Shown here: positions 35,044 through 43,255 of the stretch, in pieces
Position numbering within the stretch: the first letter of the stretch is position 1
Layout of the letters: every line of letters begins with the position of its first letter
NCBI RefSeq assembly: GCF_014635545.1
Contig: NZ_BMDA01000001.1
Span: forward strand, 450,739 to 514,738
DNA length: 64,000 nucleotides
Reading direction: 5' to 3'
DNA from: Acinetobacter courvalinii
GTDB taxonomy: Bacteria > Pseudomonadota > Gammaproteobacteria > Pseudomonadales > Moraxellaceae
Position numbers and translations under genes: made by a program
The notes under the pieces: model-generated
Told to the model about the DNA's origin: nothing
Databases searched by the model: none
What the model saw: only the letters and a program-made list of their open reading frames with translations

Positions 35044-36627
35044 ATGCGTTTTTTATCGGTAAACGCCGATTGTTTCCTGATTGAGCTTGCGAGCCTAGAG
35101 GAAACTTTGGCGTTGTACAATAAATTGCAAAATACGCAATTGAATGGAATTAAAGACTTCGTCCCCGCTGCAAAAACAATTTTGGTTTTTTTCAACGAGA
35201 TCGGAACCAACTTTAAAACGCTGGTTGCTTCAATTCAGAGCCTCAAATTTGATGCTGGATTTGAGCGTAGCAGCCAAGCAATGATTGTACCTATTCGTTA
35301 CGATGGTGAAGACCTTGCGCAGGTTGCCGAGTTACAAGGGTTATCGATCTCGGATGTGATTAGAATGCATCACCAAAGCATGTGGAATGTGGCTTTTATT
35401 GGTTTTGCGCCAGGCTTTGCTTATATGAGCAGTCCCGACCGACCATTTACTGATATTCCGCGCTTAACGGTTCCGCGAAAAAAAATACCGTCAGGCTCTT
35501 TGGGCTTGGCTGGAAAATACTCTGGTATTTACCCAAAAGACAGTCCGGGTGGCTGGCAGCTAATTGGTACTACATCGGAAAAAATGTGGGATTTAGCGCG
35601 TAAAAATCCTGCTTTGTTGTTACCGGGCATGACTGTACATTTTGAAGATGTCACGCATCGCCCAACGACTGTAGCTGTACCGCAGCAAATTACGCGTACA
35701 GTTGAGCCGAAACAATCTGTACCACTGTTTACGATTACTGCGCCAAGTTTACAGATGCTCATTCAAGACGAAGGACGCTTAAACCAAACCAATATTGGCG
35801 TTGGCGTGGCAGGTGCAATGGACTTGTCTGCCATGCATCGTGCTAACCGTATTGTGGGGAACCCAACCGACACACCCGTTATTGAAGTTTTAAATGGTGG
35901 CTTAAAAGCCAAGATGCAACATGCAGGTGTTATTGCGGTGGCAGGTGCCATCTCAAACATTCGTGTGAAATTTGCCGACGGTCAAACCGTAGACTTTGCA
36001 AGCGATCAGCCGATTAATTTGGATGAAGGAGATGAATTTCAAATTCAGCCACCAACAGCAGGCTTAAGAAACTATCTGGCAATTCGCGGTGGTATAGACG
36101 TTGAACCTGTACTGAATAGTGCCTCGTTTGACAGCTTGGCAATGTTAGGGCCAGAGCCTTTAAAGCTCGGAGATACCATTTACCAAGGACAGGTGAAGGC
36201 GACCAACATTAGTGTAAATGAAGTGGGTAAAAGTGATTTACCACAAGCTGGCGAAGTGGTTGAGCTCGATATTGTAATGGGGCCACGCACTGACTGGTTT
36301 GAACGAGACAGTATTGAACTGCTCTGTCAGCAAGAATGGCTAGTGACCAATGAAAGCAACCGCGTCGGACTCAGACTTTCAGGTGAGCAGCTTTTAACTC
36401 GCAAAATCACCCATGAACTGGAAAGTGAAGGTACATGCATTGGTGCTTTGCAGATTCCACCGAGCGGGCAGCCCGTTTTGTTTATGAATGATCATCCTTT
36501 AACGGGCGGCTATCCAGTCATTGGCTCTGTTGCTAAACACCATTGGGACTTGGTTGCACAGATTCCAGCAGGTTGCCGCATCAAATTTAAAAAAATTGCC
36601 GAATTTACAGATTTTGAGAATGAATGA
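35044..36627 (+). CDS. pxpBC: fused 5-oxoprolinase subunits B and C (PxpB-PxpC)
   Basis: A 527-residue fusion. Residues 1 to about 220 are PxpB/KipI-like (FIGFAPGFAYMSSPDRPFTDIPRL, GSLGLAGKYSGIYPKDSPGGWQLIG). Residues about 225-525 are PxpC/KipA-like (APSLQMLIQDEGR, GVAGAMDLSAMHRANRIVGN, PPSGQPVLFMNDHPLTGGYPVIG). In many bacteria these are two proteins; here they are one chain, similar to the allophanate-hydrolase-subunit fusions of urea amidolyases. They supply the ATP-using, lactam-opening part of 5-oxoprolinase. GGA lies 7-8 nt before the ATG. The stop overlaps the next start (ATGATGA), implying translational coupling. Confidence 0.9.
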   Translation: MRFLSVNADCFLIELASLEETLALYNKLQNTQLNGIKDFVPAAKTILVFFNEIGTNFKTLVASIQSLKFDAGFERSSQAMIVPIRYDGEDLAQVAELQGLSISDVIRMHHQSMWNVAFIGFAPGFAYMSSPDRPFTDIPRLTVPRKKIPSGSLGLAGKYSGIYPKDSPGGWQLIGTTSEKMWDLARKNPALLLPGMTVHFEDVTHRPTTVAVPQQITRTVEPKQSVPLFTITAPSLQMLIQDEGRLNQTNIGVGVAGAMDLSAMHRANRIVGNPTDTPVIEVLNGGLKAKMQHAGVIAVAGAISNIRVKFADGQTVDFASDQPINLDEGDEFQIQPPTAGLRNYLAIRGGIDVEPVLNSASFDSLAMLGPEPLKLGDTIYQGQVKATNISVNEVGKSDLPQAGEVVELDIVMGPRTDWFERDSIELLCQQEWLVTNESNRVGLRLSGEQLLTRKITHELESEGTCIGALQIPPSGQPVLFMNDHPLTGGYPVIGSVAKHHWDLVAQIPAGCRIKFKKIAEFTDFENE

Positions 36628-38345
36628 TGAATACAGAAAAATTATTGATTGCGAATCGTGGTGAAATTGCCGTTCGTATTATCCATGCTTGCCGTGACAT
36701 GGGAATTGCTTCGGTCGCGTTATATGCAGATGATGACATGGGCAGCTTGCATGTTGAACTTGCAGACGAAGCATGGGGCTTGGCTGGTGCAACCGCCAGT
36801 GAAACTTATTTAAATATTACTGCCATTATCGAGATTGCAAAAAAATCCAAAGCGACGATGGTGCACCCAGGTTACGGCTTTTTATCCGAACGTGCTGAAT
36901 TTGCCCAAGCCGTAATTGATGCAGGCTTAAAATGGGTCGGGCCATCACCAAGTGCCATTGAAAAATTAGGCGATAAAATCGAAGCACGTAAAATTGCTGC
37001 TTCGGTGGGTGCACCCTTGGTTCAGGGTACGCAAGATCCACTCAACAATGCAGAGGAAGCTTTAGATTTTGCCAAACAGTTTGGTTTACCCATTGCCATT
37101 AAAGCTGCATTTGGTGGCGGTGGCCGAGGTTTAAAAGTCGCTTGGAAACTCGAAGAAGTCAAAGAGCTTTATGCGTCGGCAGTTCGAGAAGCAAAAGCTG
37201 CCTTTGGTCGTGGTGAATGTTTTGTCGAGCAATATCTCGATAAACCGCGTCATGTCGAAGCGCAAGTGATTGCCGACCAACATGGCAATATTGTGGTATT
37301 GGGTACACGTGATTGCTCGTTGCAACGCCGTAACCAAAAGTTAGTCGAAGAAGCGCCAGCACCATTTATTAGCGATGAGATTTATCAGCAAATCTTAAGC
37401 TCGGCAAAAAACATTTGTCAGGCTGCAAACTATGTGGGTGCAGGAACAGTTGAATACTTACTGAGTCGTGACGGCAAGCTTTCATTTTTAGAAGTAAACA
37501 CCCGTTTGCAAGTCGAGCACCCGGTGACTGAAGAAACCTCAAAAGTCGATTTGGTGGTTGAGCAAATTCGTGTGGCACAAGGTGAAGTGCTCTCTATTAA
37601 AGAAACACCAAAAGCCCAAGGCCACGCCATTGAGTTTCGTATTAATGCCGAAGACCCAGCTCGCGGGTTCATTCCGGCCTTTGGTGTGTTGAGTTTATTC
37701 GAAGCGCCGTTTGGTCAAGGTGTACGAGTCGACACAGGAATTCGCACTGGCTCTTTAGTGTCTAGTCACTTCGACTCACTCATGGCAAAACTGATTGTGA
37801 CTGGCCCAACCCGTGAAATTGCAATTGCTCGCGCCAAACGTGCTTTGAAGCAATTTAAAATTGAAGGTGTGGCTTCTGTTTTAGATTTCCACCGTGCGGT
37901 ACTTAATGAACCTGACTTTACAGATGAGTTTAATGTACACACGCGTTGGATCGAAAATGACTTTAAACAAGAGTTGAAACCGACTAAACGCGGCATTCCA
38001 AATCATCAACAACCGATGTTGCTCAGCTACATTGAAATTGATGGCAAGTTACACCGTTTAGGTTTACCTGCGGGCATGTTTGCACAAGGCCCAGCAACCG
38101 CAGCCCAAGCACAAACAGTCGAGCTTGAAGTGAGTGCAGAGCATTTACTGGCACCGATTAATGGTGTGATGAGTGCTTGGAAAGTTGAAAATGGTGAGCA
38201 AGTTAGCGAAGGTCAAGTGGTTGCGATTATGGAAGCCATGAAAATGGAAGTGCAGGTACTGGCACATCGCAGCGGCGTTATTCAGATTAGTGCAGAGAAG
38301 GGTGCGACTTGTCAGGCAGATAGCATCATTGGCCTAATTTATTAA
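36624..38345 (+). CDS. biotin carboxylase-biotin carboxyl carrier fusion protein
   Basis: A 573-residue protein. Residues 1 to about 445 are a biotin carboxylase (LIANRGEIAVRIIHACRDMG, the ATP-grasp loop AAFGGGGRGLK, FLEVNTRLQVEHPVTEE), and the last 75 residues are a biotinyl domain whose Lys in AIMEAMKMEVQV is the biotin site. No carboxyltransferase is encoded nearby. A four-base overlap with pxpBC puts it in the same operon. Biotin carboxylase, PxpB and PxpC-like domains are combined in urea amidolyase. That suggests a carboxylation-assisted amide or lactam reaction here, though a stand-alone role cannot be excluded. M1 and M2 are both possible starts. Confidence 0.88.
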   Translation: MMNTEKLLIANRGEIAVRIIHACRDMGIASVALYADDDMGSLHVELADEAWGLAGATASETYLNITAIIEIAKKSKATMVHPGYGFLSERAEFAQAVIDAGLKWVGPSPSAIEKLGDKIEARKIAASVGAPLVQGTQDPLNNAEEALDFAKQFGLPIAIKAAFGGGGRGLKVAWKLEEVKELYASAVREAKAAFGRGECFVEQYLDKPRHVEAQVIADQHGNIVVLGTRDCSLQRRNQKLVEEAPAPFISDEIYQQILSSAKNICQAANYVGAGTVEYLLSRDGKLSFLEVNTRLQVEHPVTEETSKVDLVVEQIRVAQGEVLSIKETPKAQGHAIEFRINAEDPARGFIPAFGVLSLFEAPFGQGVRVDTGIRTGSLVSSHFDSLMAKLIVTGPTREIAIARAKRALKQFKIEGVASVLDFHRAVLNEPDFTDEFNVHTRWIENDFKQELKPTKRGIPNHQQPMLLSYIEIDGKLHRLGLPAGMFAQGPATAAQAQTVELEVSAEHLLAPINGVMSAWKVENGEQVSEGQVVAIMEAMKMEVQVLAHRSGVIQISAEKGATCQADSIIGLIY

Positions 38346-39060
38346 GTCCATTTTCCCGACGTCAAAGTTCTAGCCTGATAAAGCAACGCTGCTTGATTAG
38401 GCTGAGCTCAATGCACATTTTCGGAACAGATGGATGTCTGAAAGGCTCTAGGAATTAATGGAGGAAATTTTGCTTAATAATCAAAATACTATGGGGAATA
38501 TAACTAAACTCTAGGGAGAAGATAATTTATAACTGTGATGTTTATCACATATTTTTTCGGTTGCATAAAGTTTTAATTTATTATTTTTATTTTCTAATCT
38601 ATTGTTTTTTAATATTTTAAAATATATCTACATTTTTAGTTACAACCCTTTGATCGACAAACTTTATGTTTATTTGCGATATTCGCTTGCAAACTTAGCA
38701 AAGGAATTTGCTTATGGCGTCATTTTATTTACGGAGTTGAGTGCAAGGATTCTGTTTACACCCATTCCAAGGACTAGATAAACTATTATTGGGATTGGTC
38801 ATTTTGCGTATAGTACCGTTGATCCTGAATCATTATTTTAATTACAGAGGAATATTTTTGATAGGGATTAGTGCAATGCATTTTTATGGATTGCTTTTGA
38901 ACCTATACTGATTTCTAATAAAATCGTTTGGTTAAATTAACAAAAATTGCAACGAATAGCTGCTTTTATTTTAACCTCTTTTGCAATGCTTTTAGCTTAT
39001 TCGGCAATGATATTTTCTAATTTATTTAGCTGTTTTCCAATTTTAAAATGGAGTTATTTG
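38346..39060. other. AT-rich intergenic region with hairpin and shared element A
   Basis: About 715 bp. A hairpin with TAGCCT/AGGCT and AAGCA/TGCTT arms (38371-38403) after the carboxylase stop may end the pxp transcript, though it lacks a U-run. At 38639-38660 lies element A, which is almost repeated at 41590-41611 before a paralogous gene. About 55 bp after it a ribosome-site-plus-ATG reads only eight codons (38714-38740), a possible leader peptide or gene remnant. Nothing else is recognised. Confidence 0.5.
38639..38660. repeat. shared upstream element, copy A
   Basis: GTTACAACCCTTTGATCGACAA agrees with copy B (41590-41611) at 20 of 22 positions. Both copies lie upstream of members of the same small gene family. 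Confidence 0.6.
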
Positions 39061-39270
39061 ATGAACAATATAAAAATCAAAGTAAAGGATCAGTTTGAGG
39101 CTGAAAATATAGCTCTTGCCTTAATTCGGAAGGCAAATGAGCAGGAAATTCCTTTATTCAAAAGAATAGAGCATATTGAAATTGAAGGAGAGATCCTGCT
39201 ACCTAATATGGAACTTCTGTATGAGAATCCAAAAGATGGACGTATCTATAGATTTATAGAGGAGTTATAA
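39061..39270 (+). CDS. small orphan protein, family shared with 41664-41900
   Basis: A 69-residue acidic protein that I do not recognise from any named family. It is clearly homologous to the product at 41664-41900: both have KVKDQ/IVKDQ near the start and IP(L/F)FKR(I/V)EHIE(I/V)EG, then PN(M/I) and EN..DG(R/K)IY. No signal or membrane segment is seen, so it is probably cytoplasmic. GGAG 8 nt before the ATG marks the start at 39061. The longer frame from a TTG would add a hydrophobic stretch that copy B lacks. A terminator follows. Function unknown. Confidence 0.78.
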   Translation: MNNIKIKVKDQFEAENIALALIRKANEQEIPLFKRIEHIEIEGEILLPNMELLYENPKDGRIYRFIEEL

Positions 39271-39584
39271 TTGAGTCGTTGAGATGCTAAGCTTCTCTAC
39301 TGTATAACGGAGCCCATGGTCAAAAGATCATGGGTTTTTTATGCTTATCACTCTATTTTATAGAGGGCAAAGATTATTGATTCATTGAGTCATAAATAAA
39401 AAAATAGCTAAAATGATTTTTATAATAAAAAATTAAATTTTTTATGTGGAAATATATTGATTGAGGAAAAATTGTTGTTGAACATAACAAATTACATTAA
39501 ATGTTAAATTAAAATGATCTTAATGATAATTTTTTATTATATATTTTTATATAATAATTGCTCTTGTTTTATAAGGTGTCTTGA
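39271..39584. other. AT-rich intergenic region
   Basis: Apart from the terminator at 39313-39340, this is about 240 bp of very AT-rich DNA leading to the next small gene. No further structure is recognised. Confidence 0.5.
39313..39340 (+). terminator. terminator after the 69-residue gene
   Basis: CCCATGGTC pairs with GATCATGGG (one mismatch) around AAAA, followed by TTTTTT. Confidence 0.85.
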
Positions 39585-39866
39585 ATGATAGATTGGATTT
39601 GTAAAATATGTAAAAAGTATAAAAGGTTTAATCCAAATACTTTGAAGTTAGGGCAAATCATTTGCTTTTATCAATATGAAGTGATTGCAGGAAAGCTGAA
39701 GAGCTTAATGAAAAAAGGAGTGATAATCAAAATAAAGAATAAAATCTTAACGGTGCTGGATAATGGCTTAATTCTTTACTTTAAAGATACTCAGGTTTAC
39801 CCATTAGATGCACCAGCTCAGCTTGTTTATAAAATATTTGGTGAATGTCGATGTAGCAGAAATTGA
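39585..39866 (+). CDS. small basic hypothetical protein
   Basis: A 93-residue, Lys-rich protein of no recognised family. It has paired Cys at the N terminus (CKICKK) and C terminus (CRCSR). A beta-rich middle (GKLKSLMKKGVIIKIKNKILTVLDNG) loosely recalls small RNA- or nucleotide-binding barrels, but this is not a family match. AAGGTG lies about 10 nt before the ATG, which supports a real gene. It lies alone in AT-rich DNA. Its codon use is strongly A/T-ending, like its small neighbours. Confidence 0.5.
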   Translation: MIDWICKICKKYKRFNPNTLKLGQIICFYQYEVIAGKLKSLMKKGVIIKIKNKILTVLDNGLILYFKDTQVYPLDAPAQLVYKIFGECRCSRN

Positions 39867-40252
39867 GGTCTCAATATTATATAAACTAAACAGTTAAAGG
39901 GCTTAGATTGGAAAGATAGGTGGAATTCTTGTTGTATTAAAAGAATATTAAATAACAAGGGTTTAATGTGTACGCTAAGATGAATAAAATCTTTTAGCTA
40001 TAGGCAATACTTAGATAAGAACAAAAAAGTAGAAAGTTTAAGTTTTTCAGTCAACTGAATAATCGTTTTAGAAATATGCTGAACCAGTTCGAATTAAAAA
40101 GCAGATAAAAGACAAGTAACCAGAATGTTAACAATGATGTCTATGTTGCACAAAAATTACACTAATTACATGTAAGGTATCAATCCTTACAAAGTAAAAA
40201 TAGTTTTTATTTCAAAATAAGAATAGTAGGTTGCATCTTAAAGGAAATAGAA
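39867..40252. other. AT-rich intergenic region with one hairpin
   Basis: About 385 bp with no believable gene. TGTAAGG and CCTTACA (40171-40177 and 40185-40191) form a 7-bp inverted repeat about 60 bp before the next gene, a possible operator or leader hairpin. Confidence 0.45.
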
Positions 40253-40705
40253 ATGCCTCAATATTTACGAATATCTGAAAATATATATAGAAAATTTAAG
40301 GAAAATGATCGGTTTACGGATAATAAACAAGATTGTTTGAATCTGATTATCAAACAAATCCGTAAGGAACTTGTCGATACAGATCTTAAGTTAATCTATA
40401 ACTATATTGATTTTGTTGAAGGATTTGAAGAACCTGTAAAAGATAGACGCATGACTCTGGATATCAGTCTGATCCCGAGCTATAAGCATAAGGATGAATT
40501 TGTGTTATGGCTGGCAGGATTTATCGAAAGAATTACTGAAGGCGGAGTGAAACGCTTAGCGCCATTGCATGCCGATATCCCGCCCGAATTTACCTTTCAG
40601 AGTGATCCAAATGTGGTGCTAGATATACGTAACCAGCATAGCGGTGAAAGAATCATTTCATATTTTAGAAGTGATGATTTTGCAGACGAAATCAAAAATA
40701 TTTGA
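40253..40705 (+). CDS. hypothetical protein
   Basis: A 150-residue soluble protein that I do not recognise. The N terminus looks helical and Lys/Arg-rich (ISENIYRKFKENDRF), and the middle has a beta/alpha pattern (MTLDISLIPSYKHKDEFVLWLAGFIERI). No signal or membrane helix. AAAGGA lies about 8 nt before the ATG. G+C rises in the second half compared with the flanks. It is monocistronic among other small orphan genes. Confidence 0.62.
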   Translation: MPQYLRISENIYRKFKENDRFTDNKQDCLNLIIKQIRKELVDTDLKLIYNYIDFVEGFEEPVKDRRMTLDISLIPSYKHKDEFVLWLAGFIERITEGGVKRLAPLHADIPPEFTFQSDPNVVLDIRNQHSGERIISYFRSDDFADEIKNI

Positions 40706-41023
40706 TTTTATTGGATAACGTGTAGATCTGTTTAAGTAGAGTGCTCCACCTATCGGGTTTCCTAGAAAATCCTATCCACATAATAGGGTTAAGTAAAAAT
40801 CTAAAATAACAAAAACGAGTTGGAAAATTTTTGGATTGTTCTTGGTTATCATTCAGCTAAAGTATGGCTTTGCTAATGAGGGGTAAAAGGCAACACCAGA
40901 GTGTGAAAAGCACAATGTGCAGGCTTTCGGTGGCGTAAAATATTCGGCTAAATTTTATGCCATTCAATGCTACATAACATGATAATATTCATCACTAAAA
41001 TTAAAAATCGATGGGGCTTGAGA
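40706..41023. other. intergenic region with possible structured RNA
   Basis: About 320 bp. At 40890-40933 the sequence can fold into nested arms: CACC with GGTG outside, and a GCAC/GTGC hairpin inside. CCTAT/ATAGG arms lie near 40770-40788. These might be a leader or small RNA for the next gene, but no known class is matched. Confidence 0.35.
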
Positions 41024-41350
41024 ATGAAAAAGACGCTATGTTTGGGGATTGTTTTTATGGCATCAACTTTGACTTGTGCTGCTGATGCGCAATTACCGAG
41101 TTCAGAACCTGTTGCGAGTGCTACAGCATCGAGTGATAAAGGCAAAGAATCGCTGATTAAGCAGTCGGTAAAAAAAGCTGACATTAACGAGGAAGTAGGT
41201 ACCCAAGCTTTAAAGCTAGGTGGAATTCATCGTAGAGAGGATGCACGTGAATATCTTGAGTTAAAAAAAGATGCACAACAAAGTCAGCAACAATTACCAG
41301 TAGAAAAAGCCAAAGTTAAAAATGTAACCGAGGTTGTAGCAAGTAAATAG
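41024..41350 (+). CDS. small exported hypothetical protein
   Basis: A 108-residue protein with a signal peptide (MKKTLCLGIVFMASTLTC, then AADA); cleavage after ADA is likely. LTC is a poor lipobox because Thr precedes the Cys. The mature part is Ser/Ala-rich and then charged and helical (EDAREYLELKKDAQQSQQQ), with no recognised domain. I chose the ATG at 41024 because it begins the signal; the ORF runs further upstream without a better start. Probably periplasmic. Confidence 0.62.
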   Translation: MKKTLCLGIVFMASTLTCAADAQLPSSEPVASATASSDKGKESLIKQSVKKADINEEVGTQALKLGGIHRREDAREYLELKKDAQQSQQQLPVEKAKVKNVTEVVASK

Positions 41351-41663
41351 TTGTTTGCTATTCTAGGAAAGGGAGACTACACAGTTTGTGCGTCACAGTG
41401 AAGGGAAGCAGGCTATTCAAGGCAATCTTTACAAATTTAAATGCCCGACATGCGTGGAATTATTTTGAAACGTTTGTGCTGTGCATTGTAACTCGATAGT
41501 TAACTCAAGATTAACGGAAAAGCTGATTTTGGTGTTAATTTCAATAAGTTAGCAGTTTAAAAAATAAAACTATAATACTTATAACTCTTGTTACAACCAT
41601 TTTATCGACAATTTATAGAAAATTTCCCATAGTCCTATGAACAAGATTATTGGGAGAACTGTT
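41351..41663. promoter_or_regulatory. upstream region of the 78-residue gene, with element B
   Basis: About 310 bp. No gene is seen. Element B (41590-41611) lies 52 bp before the preferred start at 41664, close enough to be part of the promoter or an operator. Confidence 0.45.
41590..41611. repeat. shared upstream element, copy B
   Basis: GTTACAACCATTTTATCGACAA differs from copy A (38639-38660) at two positions. Copies A and B are the longest shared sequence I saw upstream of the two paralogous small genes. Confidence 0.6.
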
Positions 41664-41900
41664 ATGGATAAGATTGATAAAATTACAGTCATTGTAAAAG
41701 ATCAAGAAGAAAATGAGTCTATTGTCGTGGCCCAGTTAAATGATCTCGAAGATCAGGATATACCTTTTTTTAAACGGGTAGAACATATTGAGGTCGAAGG
41801 ACATATTATTCATCCAAATATTGATTGGCTATTTGAAAATGAAGCAGATGGAAAAATTTATAAACTGGTTGCACCCGTGGATGATCAACGATTTGTTTAA
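41664..41900 (+). CDS. small orphan protein, family shared with 39061-39270
   Basis: A 78-residue acidic protein, paralogue of the 69-residue product at 39061-39270, with a short extra C-terminal tail (VAPVDDQRFV). The shared core is IPFFKRVEHIEVEG followed by HPNIDWLFENEADGKIYKL. GGAG lies 9 nt before the ATG at 41664; the ATG at 41637 lacks a ribosome site. No domain is known to me. Presence of two divergent copies within 3 kb suggests gene duplication and retained function. It ends before the divergent small gene and umuD. Confidence 0.78.
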   Translation: MDKIDKITVIVKDQEENESIVVAQLNDLEDQDIPFFKRVEHIEVEGHIIHPNIDWLFENEADGKIYKLVAPVDDQRFV

Positions 41901-42117
41901 ATAACATTCATATCATCTCATCTAAAAAACCCACTTATCATCTTGAAATAAGTGGGTTGTGTTGTTGTTCATCATAAAAATTTATTGTTTTTCATGGCTA
42001 TTTTTATCGTATCAATATTTGCTTCTAGGGTTGGGAGGCAATTTAAATAGCCGACTAACTAGGGTGAGAAGTCTAGGCTTTGTCTAACATAAAACATTAT
42101 CTTCTGGTTTGGATTGT

Positions 42118-42348
42118 TCAGGTAATCGGATTAAGACCTTTTACGATATCTTTAAATTCTGAGCCATTTAACCAAAAGGATTTCTTCAGGAAAAGTGTGG
42201 TCATAATATGCTCTGCATTTTCACTGTCAGGACTTTCGCAAAAAAGTCCATAGCTATTGCCAAGCACGGTATTGTTCTCAATTAGACGAATAAAGTAAGC
42301 ATGTTGTTCGTCTGCATAACCTAAAATAGCATCACGTTGATTGTTCAT
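42118..42348 (-). CDS. small protein divergent from umuD, candidate DdrR
   Basis: A 76-residue protein of no known domain (NNQRDAILGYADEQHAYFIRLIEN, then a C-terminal FWLNGSEFKDIVKGLN). It is transcribed away from umuD across a 290-bp region holding a UmuDAb-like operator. In Acinetobacter the DNA-damage gene ddrR, of similar size, is adjacent to umuDAb, so DdrR is the leading candidate. I do not recall its sequence well enough to confirm, and leave the symbol blank. GGAG lies 9 nt before the ATG. Confidence 0.62.
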   Translation of the reverse strand: MNNQRDAILGYADEQHAYFIRLIENNTVLGNSYGLFCESPDSENAEHIMTTLFLKKSFWLNGSEFKDIVKGLNPIT

Positions 42349-42437
42349 TTTTCATGTCTCCACATCAAAAATAATTGAATAAAATCTAACTGCCGAGTAA
42401 TCAGATATATTCATGAATCAGATCAATAACTTAATTA

Positions 42438-42456
42438 CTTTAAAAGAATTTTAAAG
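42438..42456. promoter_or_regulatory. inverted repeat in the divergent umuD region
   Basis: CTTTAAAA and TTTTAAAG are exact 8-bp arms around GAA, 90 bp before the small divergent gene. It could be an operator for that gene. Confidence 0.4.
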
Positions 42457-42570
42457 CTTTAATCTATTGATTTAAAATATGAATCTGGTTTGTTCTACAT
42501 CCGTGTCTTAGTTAAACAAGCCAAAATCTGATCTATGGGATTTATTGTTATGCAAAATTAATGAGGCGTC

Positions 42571-42597
42571 AACTTGAATTTGTAACTTTTTCAAGTT
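42571..42597. promoter_or_regulatory. UmuDAb-type operator
   Basis: AACTTGAA and TTCAAGTT are exact 8-bp inverted arms separated by 11 nt, ending 42 bp before umuD. This fits the damage-regulated palindromes bound by the Acinetobacter LexA-like repressor UmuDAb; genomes of this genus lack a canonical LexA. Confidence 0.78.
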
Positions 42598-42639
42598 AAA
42601 TTATTTAAAAGCATTTTAGACTTGGCTAAGGGGGGAGAT

Positions 42640-43251
42640 ATGTCCAAAAAAACGGAATTTGAGCATGGTGGGGCTAGAACCAATGCTGGACGTAAGTCAC
42701 AGTTCAGTGAGCCGACCAAGGTAATCCGTGTACCGGAGTCTCAGGTTGATTTCATCAAAAACTGGTTACTGAATAATGTCAAAACCGGAACACGGTCCGA
42801 TTTGACGCCCTCGCTGAAAATACAAAATGTACAGGCCAATAATGATCGAATTTACCATATTCCACTGGCCACGGAACGCGTCGCCGCCGGATTTCCATCG
42901 CCTGCCCAAGACCATATTGAACAAGCCCTGGATTTAAATCAGTTTTTAATTCGTAATGAAAACTCGACCTTTATCGTTAAGGCAAACTCTCTGTCAATGC
43001 TGGATGCAGGCATTGATATTGATGATCCGCTGGTGGTCGATCGTAGTTTGTCTGCCAAATCGGGTGATATTGTGATTGCCTTGATCGACAATGATTTTAC
43101 CGTGAAGCGTTTAATGGTTGACCATCACTTTAGCCCGCCAAAAGTCTGGCTAAAGGCTGAGAATCCTGATTATCAGGATATTTATATTACAGAAGGACAA
43201 GAGCTGCTGATCTGGGGTGTAGTGACTTATAACCTGAAACCGATGAGATAA
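42640..43251 (+). CDS. umuD: UmuDAb, LexA-like self-cleaving regulator / UmuD
   Basis: A 203-residue UmuD homologue with the N-terminal extension that defines Acinetobacter UmuDAb. The cleavage pair is Ala83-Gly84 (RVAAGFPSP), the nucleophile Ser119 (NSLSMLD) and the general base Lys156 (FTVKRL), all at the published UmuDAb numbers. The extension (about 5-80) contains basic residues ([13 protein letters not shown]) used for DNA binding. After DNA damage it should self-cleave and derepress its targets. I moved the start to 42640 (AAGGGGGGAG upstream) from a TTG. umuC follows after 4 bp, so it also can act as the pol V partner. Confidence 0.92.
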   Translation: MSKKTEFEHGGARTNAGRKSQFSEPTKVIRVPESQVDFIKNWLLNNVKTGTRSDLTPSLKIQNVQANNDRIYHIPLATERVAAGFPSPAQDHIEQALDLNQFLIRNENSTFIVKANSLSMLDAGIDIDDPLVVDRSLSAKSGDIVIALIDNDFTVKRLMVDHHFSPPKVWLKAENPDYQDIYITEGQELLIWGVVTYNLKPMR

Positions 43252-43255
43252 GCGG

